Positions 16,690 through 27,023 of a stretch of DNA of 64,000 nucleotides are shown in pieces. Position 1 is the first letter of the stretch. The number at the start of each line of letters is the position of its first letter. The notes below the pieces were generated by a model. That model ran no database searches. It had not been told where the DNA came from and saw nothing but the letters and a program-made list of their open reading frames with translations. Location of the stretch: contig OX638356.1 of assembly GCA_951813395.1 (NCBI GenBank), forward strand, positions 2,087,340 through 2,151,339, written 5' to 3'. Both the position numbers and the translations under genes were made by a program. The stretch comes from Longimicrobiales bacterium (GTDB lineage: Bacteria; Gemmatimonadota; Gemmatimonadetes; Longimicrobiales; Gaopeijiaceae).

Positions 16690-19518
16690 TCAGCTTATCC
16701 GCCGCTTCTTTCTTGCCAATCCGTCCTTCTGCTCGAGATACGGAAGTCCCTTGGTAATCCAGTCCGGTGCCGGCTCGCCCTTCAGATAGTGGGCAAACCA
16801 CTGCAGGATCCGGTCACGGTAGTCCTTCTGGTTGGCTTCGTTGCGCAGCCCGTGGTTTTCGCCCTCGTACACGAGAAGGACCATGTCCTTGCCGGTCCGG
16901 CGGGCCGCGTTGTAGAACTCGACGCCCTGATTGAACTCGACGGCGCCGTCCTCGGTGCCGAACATCATGAGGAGCGGCGTGTTGAGGTTCTCGATGTGAT
17001 GGATGGGCGAGTTGGCGTGGTACGAGTCCCAGTCCTCCCACCAGGGCACCTGCATGCGCCCCTGGCTGATTTCGAAGATGCGCGCGTCGGTTCCCCCGCT
17101 GTTCCAGTAGAAGGACAGGTACATGCTCATGAGGTTGGTGAGGGGCGCGCCCGCGACGGCGCTGGCGAAGAGATCGTCCTGGGTCACGAAGTAGGTGGTC
17201 TGGTAGCCTCCCCACGAGTGTCCGATCAGCCCGATTCGTTCGGGATCGATCATTCCGGTGGCAACCGCGGCCGCCACGGCCGGCCTGAGGGTTTCGACGT
17301 TCGACTGGCCCGGCCGGCGGTCGCGGTAGACGATGTCGGGCATCAGGACGAAGTACCCCTCCTGGCTCCAGGCCTGGACGTTGTAGTAGTTCGTGGCGTT
17401 GGGAACCACGTACCTGTGGAGGGCCTGCGAAAGCATTTCGTAGTGGTACACGATCATCGGGTACTGCGTCCCGGGCTCGTAGCCGGCGGGGTAGATGAGT
17501 GCCCCCTGCAGCGGACGGCCCCACTCGTTTTCGTAGTCGATGAGCTCCGACCGGCCCCAGGCATAGTCGCCGTGGAAGGGGTTGGTGGAGGTGACCTGGC
17601 GCGCGTCGTCCAGGTCCGCTCCGGCCACGAAGAAGTCCGGCGAATCGTCGAAGCGTTCCCGGCGGAAGGCGTACACGTCCCCGTCCCGGGCCTTCAGAAG
17701 GCCCCCGAAGAAGCCGCCGTAGGCCGCGTCCTCCCAGACGAGCTGCCGCGGGGTGTCGCCCGGTCGGGCGCGCGAGAAGCCCGCCTTCTTCGTCCATTCG
17801 CCGTAGGTCGAGTAGTAGAAGGGCTCGTCCGCATCGTATGCGTCCGCTTCGGGGTCGAGACGAAGCAGGCGATGCCGAACCTGCTCTTCGGCGCCGCGCG
17901 TCAGGCGCCGGCCGCCCGATCCGTCGGCGCGCACCTCCCAGACGTCCCAGCGGTCGTTGATCAGGACGGCCTGGTCATCCTCCGTCCAGCCCGCGACGCC
18001 GAATGGCGGCATCTGCTCGCGGGTGGGCGTGAGATCGAGGTTGACGAACACGCCGTCGAGCCCCTCCGTGATGTTGCGCACCTGCCCGCTCTCCAGATCG
18101 TGGCTCCAGTAGTCATCGTCCTCGAACCACAGGACGTAGCGGCCGCCGGGGCTGCCCCCGAGCGTGATGGTCACGCGCTCGCGGACGAGTGTGCGCTGGG
18201 CGGTTTCGGCTTCGACGGCGTAGAGGTCGTGAAACTGCTGCCGGAACATGGCGTCCACGTCGTAGGGGGTCTCGTCGCGGGTCACGACATGTTGCCCTCC
18301 CGCCACGATCGCGGCCTGGTCCGCGTGGTCGCCGCCGAGCTGAAGGAAGCGGTCGCCGTCCAGGTGCCATGCCCCGATGTGGTTGACCCGCCTGAGCTGC
18401 TGCTCCCTCACGCGCTGTTGCGGCACGGGATCCACGTCCCGTGAATGCCAGATCTCGACGCCAGGGGCGTCTTCCTCCTCGGCCGAGTCCGCGGCTTCGG
18501 TTTCCGTGCCGGCCCCCTCGCCATCGCCGTCGCCTTCACCCTCCTCCACCTCCTCCTCCGCCTCTTCTTCCGGCTCGTCGACCGGCCGGCGGTCCTGAAG
18601 GCCGAGGAACAGCGTGCCTCCGTCATCCGACCACGACGGCGCGCGGTGCTCCACCAGGCGAGTCCCTTCGGGCAGCAGCGGTGCATCGCGCGGGTCCAGC
18701 ACGAACGCCCCGCCTTCGCCCTCGTCCAGGGAACGCCAGGCGAGCGCCACGTGGGCGGTGTCCTCGTGGGCGTCGTCGGTGTAGGTCTTGAGGACGGCCA
18801 GGTCCATGGATTCGTCGCGCCACGAAAGACGCCGGTAGATCGCGTCGCCGGTGTCCAGCGATCGGAGACGGCCGGACTCGGGGTCGTAGACCTTCACGCC
18901 GTTGCCGATCCGGTCGTCGGCGTCGACCGTCATTGCGAGAAGGTGACCCTCGTCGCTCCACGCGAGCTGGGACACGTTGCCGAAGCTGAGGGTCGTGCCC
19001 GAGGACAGATCGCGCACCACCACGTCGACCCCGGCGCTCTCCTTCCCTTCGGACTTGTAGCGGCTGAACGCCACGTAACGCCCATCATCGGACAGCGAGA
19101 AGGATTCGACCTCCTCGATCCGTTCCTGCTCGCCGGTCCCCAGGTTCAGCAAGCCGAGCGCGTTGCGCGGGGGCTCCTGCCGCCCCTCCAGCTCCTCGCG
19201 CTCGGCGGGCGATACGCCGATGGAGTAGACCAGCCAGCGGCTGTCCCGGCTGAACGCGGGCCGGGTGGCGAAGGGGATCGCCACGACCGAGTCGGATTCG
19301 GTGGCGTGCACCCGCAACTCGTCCTCGTCGTCGACGCGTCCGATGGCCACCGCCATCCACCGGCCGTCCGGCGACAGCGTGGCCGACCCGAGCGACTCCC
19401 ACTGCCCGTAGTCGTCGGTGGTGAGGGTGGGCTTCTCCTGCGCCTCCGCGCTCGCGGCCATGGCGGCCGCCAGGAGCAGGGTCACGGTCGGGTGGGGGTG
19501 TGCGAGCGGATTCTTCAT
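16690..19518 (-). CDS. secreted S9-family (prolyl oligopeptidase-like) serine peptidase
   Basis: A 942-residue exported peptidase. ATG 19518 gives the signal peptide MKNPLAHPHPTVTLLLAAAM ending in ASAEA; in-frame starts further upstream lack a signal. The N-terminal half is a beta-propeller with repeated SPDGRW / SWRDE / WSDDG motifs. The C-terminal alpha/beta hydrolase domain carries the nucleophile in GLIGHSWGGYQ (Ser about residue 768), the Asp in FGTEDGAVEF and the His in EGENHGLRNE, the full catalytic triad. A very acidic low-complexity insert sits near bases 18470-18590. It probably degrades peptides in the periplasm. It is divergent from ispG. Confidence 0.93.
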   Translation of the reverse strand: MKNPLAHPHPTVTLLLAAAMAASAEAQEKPTLTTDDYGQWESLGSATLSPDGRWMAVAIGRVDDEDELRVHATESDSVVAIPFATRPAFSRDSRWLVYSIGVSPAEREELEGRQEPPRNALGLLNLGTGEQERIEEVESFSLSDDGRYVAFSRYKSEGKESAGVDVVVRDLSSGTTLSFGNVSQLAWSDEGHLLAMTVDADDRIGNGVKVYDPESGRLRSLDTGDAIYRRLSWRDESMDLAVLKTYTDDAHEDTAHVALAWRSLDEGEGGAFVLDPRDAPLLPEGTRLVEHRAPSWSDDGGTLFLGLQDRRPVDEPEEEAEEEVEEGEGDGDGEGAGTETEAADSAEEEDAPGVEIWHSRDVDPVPQQRVREQQLRRVNHIGAWHLDGDRFLQLGGDHADQAAIVAGGQHVVTRDETPYDVDAMFRQQFHDLYAVEAETAQRTLVRERVTITLGGSPGGRYVLWFEDDDYWSHDLESGQVRNITEGLDGVFVNLDLTPTREQMPPFGVAGWTEDDQAVLINDRWDVWEVRADGSGGRRLTRGAEEQVRHRLLRLDPEADAYDADEPFYYSTYGEWTKKAGFSRARPGDTPRQLVWEDAAYGGFFGGLLKARDGDVYAFRRERFDDSPDFFVAGADLDDARQVTSTNPFHGDYAWGRSELIDYENEWGRPLQGALIYPAGYEPGTQYPMIVYHYEMLSQALHRYVVPNATNYYNVQAWSQEGYFVLMPDIVYRDRRPGQSNVETLRPAVAAAVATGMIDPERIGLIGHSWGGYQTTYFVTQDDLFASAVAGAPLTNLMSMYLSFYWNSGGTDARIFEISQGRMQVPWWEDWDSYHANSPIHHIENLNTPLLMMFGTEDGAVEFNQGVEFYNAARRTGKDMVLLVYEGENHGLRNEANQKDYRDRILQWFAHYLKGEPAPDWITKGLPYLEQKDGLARKKRRIS

Positions 19519-19615
19519 GGGATCTTCGTCCTGACGTTTGATTCCGGTAGGTTTCAGGCACCGCGTCGCGGTGGCGGGCCGCAGGGATGTCGATCCGAAC
19601 GTAAGCGAGGAGACC

Positions 19616-20851
19616 TTGGCCAGAAAGACCAGGCAGGTGGACATCGGCGGGGTCAAGGTGGGCGGTGGCTGTCAGGTTGTCGTGCAATCGATGACGAATA
19701 CGGACACCGCCGATCCGGCCGCGACCGCCGCGCAGGTCAAGGCGCTGGCGGACGCCGGCAGCGAGTTGGTGCGCGTGACCGTGAACAACAAGCACGCCGC
19801 GGCGGCCGTGCCGGAACTGTTCGACCGTCTGGCCGACCTGGGCTGCAACGTGCCGATCGTGGGCGACTTCCATTACAACGGGCACATCCTGCTGCGCGAC
19901 TTCCCGAGCGCGGCCGCGCTCCTGTCCAAGTACAGGATCAACCCGGGCAACGTGGGGACGAGTCGCCGCGACGAGAACTTCCAGTCCATCGTCCGCATCG
20001 CCATTGAGAACGGGAAGGCCATCCGCATCGGCGTCAACTGGGGGTCTCTCGACCAGCGTCTTCTGACGCAGATGATGGACGAGAACGGCCGGCGCGCCAA
20101 TCCGAAGGACGCGGGTGACGTGTTGCGGGATTGCATCGTCGAGAGCGCGACGCGTTCGGCGGACCTGGCGGAGGAGACCGGGTTGGGCGCGGATCGCATC
20201 GTGCTGAGCGCCAAGGTGTCGGGCGTGCGTGACCTGATCCTCGTGTACCGCCAGTTGGCGCCGCTCACGGAGTATCCGCTGCACCTGGGGCTCACCGAGG
20301 CAGGAATGGGTTCCAAGGGCGTCGTGGCCACCGCCGCCGCGCTCTCGCCGCTCCTGATCGACGGGATCGGCGACACGATTCGCGTCTCCCTGACGCCGCG
20401 GCCCGGCGGCGACCGCACCGAGGAGGTGCGGGTGGCGCAGCAGATCCTGCAGTCGCTCGAGATCCGGAGCTTCGAGCCGCAGGTGACCGCGTGCCCGGGT
20501 TGCGGTCGCACGACGAGCACCTTCTTTCAGGAGATGACCGAGGACATCCAGGGCCATATTCGCCAGCGGATGCCCGAGTGGCGGCGGACCTATCCCGGCG
20601 TCGAGGACCTCAAGGTCGCGGTGATGGGGTGCGTGGTGAACGGCCCGGGAGAGTCCAAGCATGCCGACCTGGGGATCTCGCTGCCGGGCACCTTCGAGGA
20701 GCCCAAGGCCCCGGTCTATGTCGACGGAGCGCACTATCGCACGTTGAAGGGGGACGGGATCGTGGAGGAGTTCAAGGAAATCCTGGGAGACTACGTGGCC
20801 CGCAGATACTCGGCCGTCCCGCCCGCCGGGCCGGGATCCGGCCGCCCGTGA
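19616..20851 (+). CDS. ispG: 4-hydroxy-3-methylbut-2-enyl diphosphate synthase
   Basis: A 411-residue MEP-pathway enzyme (also gcpE) that reduces MEcPP to HMBPP with a 4Fe-4S cluster. The start TTG 19616 is preceded by GAGGAG at good distance and gives [17 protein letters not shown]. Characteristic segments are [25 protein letters not shown] and YRINPGNVG. The cluster ligands are CPGCGRTT near 20494 and CVVNGPGE near 20630. It is the short bacterial form without the extra middle domain. The 97 bases between it and the S9 peptidase must hold divergent promoters. Confidence 0.97.
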   Translation: MARKTRQVDIGGVKVGGGCQVVVQSMTNTDTADPAATAAQVKALADAGSELVRVTVNNKHAAAAVPELFDRLADLGCNVPIVGDFHYNGHILLRDFPSAAALLSKYRINPGNVGTSRRDENFQSIVRIAIENGKAIRIGVNWGSLDQRLLTQMMDENGRRANPKDAGDVLRDCIVESATRSADLAEETGLGADRIVLSAKVSGVRDLILVYRQLAPLTEYPLHLGLTEAGMGSKGVVATAAALSPLLIDGIGDTIRVSLTPRPGGDRTEEVRVAQQILQSLEIRSFEPQVTACPGCGRTTSTFFQEMTEDIQGHIRQRMPEWRRTYPGVEDLKVAVMGCVVNGPGESKHADLGISLPGTFEEPKAPVYVDGAHYRTLKGDGIVEEFKEILGDYVARRYSAVPPAGPGSGRP

Positions 20852-21072
20852 CGGGAGCGCCGCCTCGTCCCCGGATTGCACGGTTGCCGCGTCTCCCGCG
20901 TCAGGAACGATAGAATCCACGCGGTGTGTAATACCTGGGGTGTTGTGGCCGCAACCGGTGTCGGGATGACGGAATCGCGGCAACCTCCTCAGGTCAGGAT
21001 GGTGTCAGAGAGGTATGGTGTCGCAGGGTACCTCCTTCTCCGACCCCACGTCTTCAAACAGAGATGTGAGCG

Positions 21073-22251
21073 ATGGCACAGTCACGGTCCACCCTTGGTG
21101 TACTCTCGGTACTGATCATTCTGGCGCTGCTGGCCGGTGGCGTCTGGTGGCGCCTCCGCCCCGACCCGGAGGAGGAGAGCGATTCGGCCGAACTCTCCGA
21201 GGAGGCGGGCGAGGTGGTCGAGTCGGTTCAGCAGCAGTTCAGCACCGAGCTTCCCCAGCCGGTCTCCGGCGTGGCGGCGGTACAGGACACGCTGTGGATT
21301 TCCGTGACGGCCAAGGGCAGGGCGGAGGCGATCCGCGAGACAAGGATCACCGCGCGCACCTCGGGCATCGTGATGTCCGTCCCGGTACGCGAAAACCAGA
21401 CCGTGAGCTCGGGCCAGCTGATGGTCCGAATCGACACCACCGAGTATGCGCTGGAGGTGGCGGCCCGGTTCGCGGCGCTGCAAAAGGCCAGGGCGGACTA
21501 TCAGACGCGGTTGATCGGCGACGACACCCTCGAGGACGAGGAAGTGAGGGCCCGGCGCGACCGCCTCGCGAGGGCGATCACCGGGCTGGACGAGGCGGAG
21601 GTTGCCCACCGCAGGGCGGTGCTCGACCTGGAGAAGACTTCCATCCGCGCGCCCTTCGGCGCCCGCGTTGCCGACCTGAAGGTCGTACCGGGCCAGTTTG
21701 TTCCCGAAGGGGAAGAGTTGCTCACGGTGGTCGACATCGACCCCATCAAGGTGGCCGTCCAGGTGCTGGGCACCGAGGTCGTCTACCTCGACGAAGGACG
21801 CGCGGCGACGCTGGACTTCACCGCCTTCCCGGACCAGTCATTCCACGGCCGGATCGAGACCATCAACCCGGTGATCGACCCGGAGACGAACACGGCCCGC
21901 GTCACCGTCCACATCGACAACTCGGACGGCAGGATCAAGCCGGGCATGTACGCCGAGGCCGACCTGGAGGCACAGCAGTTCCCGGACCGTATCCTGGTGC
22001 CGCGGACCGCGATCCTGGAGACTGCCGACCGCCGCACCCACCTGTTCGTGCTGGAGGACGGCAGAGCCAAGTGGCGCTACGTGACCCCCGGGCTGGAGAA
22101 CGACCGGCTCGTCGAGCTCATCGAAGGGGACGAGGACTGGGTGGTTCCCGGAGAGATCGTGTTGGTGGACGGTCACTACTACCTGCCGCACGACGCCGCC
22201 GTCGAACTTGTAGCGGATCCGGAGGCGGCGGGCGGGAGGCCGACCCGATGA
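21073..22251 (+). CDS. RND efflux periplasmic adaptor (membrane fusion protein)
   Basis: A 392-residue HlyD/AcrA-type adaptor that links the inner-membrane RND pump to the outer-membrane channel. The N-terminal signal anchor is LGVLSVLIILALLAGGVWW, followed by an acidic stretch. The lipoyl-like halves are TARTSGIVMSVPVRENQTV and KTSIRAPFGARVADLKVVPG, on either side of a helical hairpin (residues about 130-185). Beta-barrel and membrane-proximal parts follow (GRIETINPVIDPETNTARV). There is no lipobox Cys. First gene of a four-gene operon; its stop overlaps the next start (ATGA). The 221 bases upstream show no gene. Confidence 0.93.
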   Translation: MAQSRSTLGVLSVLIILALLAGGVWWRLRPDPEEESDSAELSEEAGEVVESVQQQFSTELPQPVSGVAAVQDTLWISVTAKGRAEAIRETRITARTSGIVMSVPVRENQTVSSGQLMVRIDTTEYALEVAARFAALQKARADYQTRLIGDDTLEDEEVRARRDRLARAITGLDEAEVAHRRAVLDLEKTSIRAPFGARVADLKVVPGQFVPEGEELLTVVDIDPIKVAVQVLGTEVVYLDEGRAATLDFTAFPDQSFHGRIETINPVIDPETNTARVTVHIDNSDGRIKPGMYAEADLEAQQFPDRILVPRTAILETADRRTHLFVLEDGRAKWRYVTPGLENDRLVELIEGDEDWVVPGEIVLVDGHYYLPHDAAVELVADPEAAGGRPTR

Positions 22252-23681
22252 GGGCGCAAGGGATCTGCCCGACACGGGAAGCAGTCGGACGCGGGATGCT
22301 GTTTCTGTTTGCCGCAGGGGTGGTTTTCGCGGGCGGACAGCGGGTCGATGCGCAGGAGGCGGGAAGGGACGGAGAGGTCACGGTCCTGACGCTGCAGGAC
22401 GCGCTTCGCCGCGCGGCGGAGTACAACCCGCAGTACCGGCAGGCGGTCAACCGCATGGACCTGGCGGAACCGCAGCGGCGGGAGGCGCTGGGGAGGTTCC
22501 TGCCGGACCTGTCGGTGTCCTACCGCACCGGACAGAACTTCCGGAGGGAGAGCACGGCGCTGGATTTCTTTGGTCAGCCGCTCGAAAACCCCGAGGTAAG
22601 GACCATCACGTCATCCTCTACGAGTCAGAGCGCATCGTTGGGGGTGCAGCTCTTCAGCGGAGGAAGCCGCTTCCACCAGTTGGGACAGGCCCGGGCGCAG
22701 GCGCACGCCGATCGGCTTTCGGCGAGCAGGGAACTGAATTCGATCCTTGGCGAGGTTCAGCGGCAGTTCCTGATCGCCCAGAGGCAGAAGGCGCGTCTGG
22801 AAGTCGAGTTGGAACTGCTGGCCGCCCGGGAGCGCGATGTCGAGCTGACCACCCGCCTCTTCGAACTGGCGTCCATCGGGCGATCGGACCTGCTGGCGAC
22901 CGAACTGGAACTGGAAACCCAGCGCCTGACCGTCAACACTGCGCGAGCCAACTTCCAGAAGGGTTTGCTGGCCCTGAGGAAGGCCATCGGCGACCCCGCA
23001 CTCACGGCGCTGGATGTCGAGCAACGGCAGCCGGAACCATTCGATCCGGGGGACCTCGACGTCGACGGCCTGGTTGACCTCGCCTTGCGGGAGAGCCCGA
23101 CGATCGGTGCGGCCAACGCCGCCCTCGAAGTCAGCCGGGCTGCCCTCAACGGCCAAAGGTCGGACCGCTGGCCGACGCTGTCGCTGTCCACGAGCATCAG
23201 TCGCGGCTCTTACGGACCCGACGGGACCGAGTTGTTCGCATTTGATCCTGAGGACTTCAACGGCGGCCTGAGCCTCAGCGTGTCCATCCCCGTCTTCAGC
23301 CGCTTCACCACGTCGCGCGCCATCGCGGCGGCCGATGTCGAGCTGAGGAACGCGAACGAGACCCTGCGCCAGACCGAACTTGAACTCGAGGAACAGATCC
23401 GCGCCCGTTACGTGGACCTCGAGGCCGCCTGGGCGAGTCTTCGGGAACGCGCCCGGCGGCTGGAGATCGCCACCGAGCGGTTGGACATCGTCCAGGAGGA
23501 ATACCGCCTTGCGACCAAGTCCATCGAGGACCTGAGAGCGGCCATCCGCGAGGAGGCTTCGGCCCTGCGCGACGCCCTGGACCAGCGTTTCGAGTTTGCC
23601 GGCGCGCTGCTGGGGCTCTACGAAGCCGCCGGCATCGTCGGCCAGGAAGCCGGGATCGACACCTCGATGGACCGGAACTGA
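22248..23681 (+). CDS. TolC-family outer-membrane efflux protein
   Basis: A 477-residue outer-membrane channel. ATG 22248 overlaps the adaptor stop and yields a signal peptide (MLFLFAAGVVFAGGQRVDAQ region). The two internally duplicated OEP halves are visible as LTLQDALRRAAEYNPQYRQA and VDGLVDLALRESPTIGAANA, each followed by long amphipathic helices with regular Glu/Arg/Leu heptads. It should form a trimeric beta-barrel and alpha-tunnel that serves the downstream permeases. Confidence 0.92.
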   Translation: MRAQGICPTREAVGRGMLFLFAAGVVFAGGQRVDAQEAGRDGEVTVLTLQDALRRAAEYNPQYRQAVNRMDLAEPQRREALGRFLPDLSVSYRTGQNFRRESTALDFFGQPLENPEVRTITSSSTSQSASLGVQLFSGGSRFHQLGQARAQAHADRLSASRELNSILGEVQRQFLIAQRQKARLEVELELLAARERDVELTTRLFELASIGRSDLLATELELETQRLTVNTARANFQKGLLALRKAIGDPALTALDVEQRQPEPFDPGDLDVDGLVDLALRESPTIGAANAALEVSRAALNGQRSDRWPTLSLSTSISRGSYGPDGTELFAFDPEDFNGGLSLSVSIPVFSRFTTSRAIAAADVELRNANETLRQTELELEEQIRARYVDLEAAWASLRERARRLEIATERLDIVQEEYRLATKSIEDLRAAIREEASALRDALDQRFEFAGALLGLYEAAGIVGQEAGIDTSMDRN

Positions 23682-23684
23682 CCG

Positions 23685-26600
23685 ATGTCGGTTCCGAGAA
23701 CCTCTACGCGGCGACCCGTCGCCGTGGCGATGCTTGTCATGGCTGTCGTCCTCCTGGGCAGCATATCGTTTTCGCGGCTGCCGATCGACCTGCTCCCCGA
23801 TGTGAGCTTTCCGCGGCTGGTCGTCTACACCGGATACCCCAACGTGGCGCCGGCCGAGGTCGAACGCCTCGTGACGGAGCGGGTCGAGCAGCAGGCGGCC
23901 GCAGTGGCCGGGGTCGAGAAGGTGACCTCGCTCTCGCAGGAGGGCGTGAGCCTCGTGACTCTGCGCTTCTCGTGGGGCACGGACATGGATTTCGCGGCGC
24001 TCAACGTGCGCGAGCGCCTCGACAACATCCGCGATCAGTTTCCCGAAACCGCCGACCGGCCGACCATTCTGCGGGTCGACCCCCAGGCCGAGCCGATCCT
24101 CACGATTTCGCTCACCGGCGGCGGCGATCTGCTGGAGAACAAGGAGGTGGCCGAGGACGTGTTCCGGCGCCGGCTCGAGCAGCTTGAGGGCGTCGCCCAG
24201 GCGTCGGTGACGGGCGGGCTCGACCGCGAGATCCAGGTCGATGTGGATCCCGCGCGGCTCGAGGCGAACAGCATCACGCTCGCCGAAGTGTCGCGGGCCC
24301 TCGACCAGGCCAACTACTCGGCCCGCGGCGGCACGATCCTGCGGGGGCGGTATCGGTATCCGCTGCGCACGCTCGGCGAATTCCAGACGGTCGAGGAGAT
24401 CTCGAATGTCGTTGTGGGGAGGCAGCAGCTGGGCGGTCAGCCGGCATCGGGCGAGCAGGGTGAAGGGGAGGCCGCCTTTCGTCTCGTCCGGCTCGGCGAC
24501 ATCGCGACGGTGGTGGACGGCTTCGCGGAACGGGAGGAGATCGCGCGCTACAACGGGTCGGAGTCGGTGGGGCTCCTGGTCTTCAAGGAGGCGGGCGCCA
24601 ATACGGTGGCGGTGGCCGAGGACGTCCAGGAGACGCTGGACCTGCTGAAAGAGCAGTACGCCGACTTTACGGCCGAGATCGCGTACAACCAGGCGACGTT
24701 CATCGACGAGTCCATCAGCAACGTGGTGCAGGCGCTGATCCTCGGGGGCCTGCTCGCGTTTGTCGTGCTCTTCTTCTTCCTCCGCGACCCGCGCTATCCG
24801 GTGGCCATCGCGCTGGCCATCCCCATCTCGGTGATCGGGACCTTCGCGCTGATGGACGCGTTCGGGGTCTCGCTGAACATCATGAGCCTGGGGGGGCTGG
24901 CGCTCGGAGTCGGGATGCTGGTCGACAATTCGATCATCGTTCTGGAGAACATCTTCAGGCACCGGCAGCAGGGCGTCGGCGCCCTCGAGGCCGCAGCGCG
25001 CGGGGCCGAGGAAGTGCAGGGAGCGATCACGGCTTCGACGCTGACCACGATCTCGGTCTTCGGTCCCATCATCTACGTGCAGGGCGTGGCCGGCGAGCTG
25101 TTCGGAGCCCTCTCGCTGGCGGTCGCCTTTTCGCTGCTTGCCAGCCTCGCCGTCGCCCTGACGCTGCTGCCCTCGATGGCGGCCCATTTCAAGGCCGGCG
25201 GCGCCAAAGAGCGCGAGCAGCCCGAACCTGCGGCACCCGCGCGTCCGCGTCCCTCGACCCTGTTCGGCAGGATCCGCTGGCTGCTGGTCGGGGTCCTCCG
25301 GGTCCTGATATGGCCATTCGTCACTGCGGGGTCCCTGGTCCCTCAGCTGGTGAGGTTCTGGCTGGAACTGGCGGGCCAGGTTCTGTCGACCGTCTTCGGA
25401 CCCTTCTTCCGAGTGTTCGACCGGCTCTTCAGGGCCTTCGCGGCGTGGTATCACGGCGTGCTGGCGCTTTCACTCGACCGTCGCGGGACGGTGCTCACCG
25501 TTGCTGCGGGCGCCCTTGGCGGCTGCCTCCTGCTTGCGGTGGGGCTGGACCGGGATCTACTCCCCAACGTCGATCAGGGTGCCTTCGACGTACGCGTCGA
25601 GCTGGCCGAAGGGACGCAGCTGCAGGCGACGGCCGAATCGGTCGAATCGCTCGAGCAGCGCATGATCGGGGACCCGGAGGTGGCCGCGGTATTCAGCCAC
25701 ATCGGACGGGACGTGCAGGCCAGGGGGGACGAGGGTCAGGCCTCGGGACTTCACACCGCGACGATACAGGTGAGGCTGAACGACGCCGCGCTCACGGAGG
25801 AGGTGGTGGCTCGGGCGCAGGATGTGGCGGACGAGTTTCCGGCGGGGGCGGTTTCCTTCGAGACCGGCCAGGCGACCGCGCTGGGCCAGATCCTTGGGGG
25901 TGGAGAGGCGGACATCGCCGTGCGTGTGCGCGGAGAGAACCTCGTCGACGCGTACCGTTTCTCCCAGAACGTGCGGCAGGGACTCTCGGGGCTGCCCGAG
26001 GTCCGCAACGTGCGGATCGGTTCCGAGCGGGGGCAGCCCCAGTTCCAGGTGTCGATCGATGCCGAAGCGGCGGCCAACTACAACATCGACCCGCGTGTGG
26101 TGGCGGAAACGATCGAATCGGCGATGCGCGGCGACAGGGCCACGGAGTTCGTGGACTTCGACCGCAAGATCGCGGTCATGGTGCGGCTGCCCGATTTCCT
26201 GCGCCACGATGCGTCCACGCTCGACCTGCTCCGGGTCGAAGGCGTGCCACTGCGCGAGCTGGTGACCATTCGCGAAACGGTGGGACCGGCCGAGATCCGC
26301 CGGGAAGACCAGGGGAGGGTGGTGACGGTGTACGCCGACGTCGCGTCGGGCGGACTCGGGGACGCCATCGTCGCTATCGAGGGCACACTCGCCGGCATGC
26401 AGCCGCCACGCGATATCCGCGTGGACGTTGGCGGCGAGAACGAGGAGATGCGGCGGTCGTTCCGCGACCTCGCGTTCGCATTCGGGCTGGCCCTTCTCCT
26501 GGTGTACATGATCCTGGCGGCCCAGTTCGAGTCCTTTGTCCACCCGTTCACGATCCTGATGGCCGTGCCCCTTGCGCTCGTGGGCGCTATCCTTGCACTG

Positions 26601-27023
26601 GTGCTCACGGGTGAGGGCCTCAACACGATGAGCCTGATCGGAATTGTGATCCTCGTTGGAATTGTAGTGAACGACGCAATCGTCAAGGTGGACTTCATCA
26701 ACCAGGGCATCGCCCGCGGCCTGAGTCTGAGGGACGCGATCCTGGAAGCCGGCGAGGTACGGTTGCGACCCATCGTGATGACCACCGTGACCACGGTTCT
26801 GGGGTTGCTGCCCATGGCTCTGGGGATCGGCCGCGGCGCCGATCTCAGGGCTCCGATGGCGATCTCGGTCATCGGCGGCCTCCTGGTCGCCACGGCGCTC
26901 ACGCTGATCGTTGTTCCGGTGGTCTATTCGGTGATCGAGGACGTGCGGCGCGGGTGGAGGAGCCGGAGGGGCAGCGGGTCGCGGCAGGAGGGCCTGGTCG
27001 TGCAGAAGGCGGGGACGCCGTGA
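23685..27023 (+). CDS. RND efflux permease 1 (HAE1-like)
   Basis: A 1112-residue inner-membrane proton-driven transporter. TM1 is VAVAMLVMAVVLLGSISFSR. The porter domain (LPDVSFPRLVVYTGYPN onward) precedes TM2-6; TM4 carries GMLVDNSIIVLENI, with Asp-Asn where AcrB has Asp-Asp. The second half repeats this pattern and has the TM10-type segment MSLIGIVILVGIVVNDAIVK. Between the halves (bases about 25200-25460) is an extra stretch with charged linker and hydrophobic pieces (RIRWLLVGVLRVLIWPF). Substrate class (drugs, lipids or solvents) cannot be read from sequence. Confidence 0.95.
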   Translation: MSVPRTSTRRPVAVAMLVMAVVLLGSISFSRLPIDLLPDVSFPRLVVYTGYPNVAPAEVERLVTERVEQQAAAVAGVEKVTSLSQEGVSLVTLRFSWGTDMDFAALNVRERLDNIRDQFPETADRPTILRVDPQAEPILTISLTGGGDLLENKEVAEDVFRRRLEQLEGVAQASVTGGLDREIQVDVDPARLEANSITLAEVSRALDQANYSARGGTILRGRYRYPLRTLGEFQTVEEISNVVVGRQQLGGQPASGEQGEGEAAFRLVRLGDIATVVDGFAEREEIARYNGSESVGLLVFKEAGANTVAVAEDVQETLDLLKEQYADFTAEIAYNQATFIDESISNVVQALILGGLLAFVVLFFFLRDPRYPVAIALAIPISVIGTFALMDAFGVSLNIMSLGGLALGVGMLVDNSIIVLENIFRHRQQGVGALEAAARGAEEVQGAITASTLTTISVFGPIIYVQGVAGELFGALSLAVAFSLLASLAVALTLLPSMAAHFKAGGAKEREQPEPAAPARPRPSTLFGRIRWLLVGVLRVLIWPFVTAGSLVPQLVRFWLELAGQVLSTVFGPFFRVFDRLFRAFAAWYHGVLALSLDRRGTVLTVAAGALGGCLLLAVGLDRDLLPNVDQGAFDVRVELAEGTQLQATAESVESLEQRMIGDPEVAAVFSHIGRDVQARGDEGQASGLHTATIQVRLNDAALTEEVVARAQDVADEFPAGAVSFETGQATALGQILGGGEADIAVRVRGENLVDAYRFSQNVRQGLSGLPEVRNVRIGSERGQPQFQVSIDAEAAANYNIDPRVVAETIESAMRGDRATEFVDFDRKIAVMVRLPDFLRHDASTLDLLRVEGVPLRELVTIRETVGPAEIRREDQGRVVTVYADVASGGLGDAIVAIEGTLAGMQPPRDIRVDVGGENEEMRRSFRDLAFAFGLALLLVYMILAAQFESFVHPFTILMAVPLALVGAILALVLTGEGLNTMSLIGIVILVGIVVNDAIVKVDFINQGIARGLSLRDAILEAGEVRLRPIVMTTVTTVLGLLPMALGIGRGADLRAPMAISVIGGLLVATALTLIVVPVVYSVIEDVRRGWRSRRGSGSRQEGLVVQKAGTP

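Noticed and set aside
15532-18444. 970-codon open frame on the plus strand
   Set aside because: It runs antisense to the GHKL protein and the S9 peptidase, has no domain signature, and is a GC-rich shadow of those genes.
22611-25454. 947-codon open frame on the minus strand
   Set aside because: Antisense shadow of the TolC-like and RND permease genes; no recognisable motifs.
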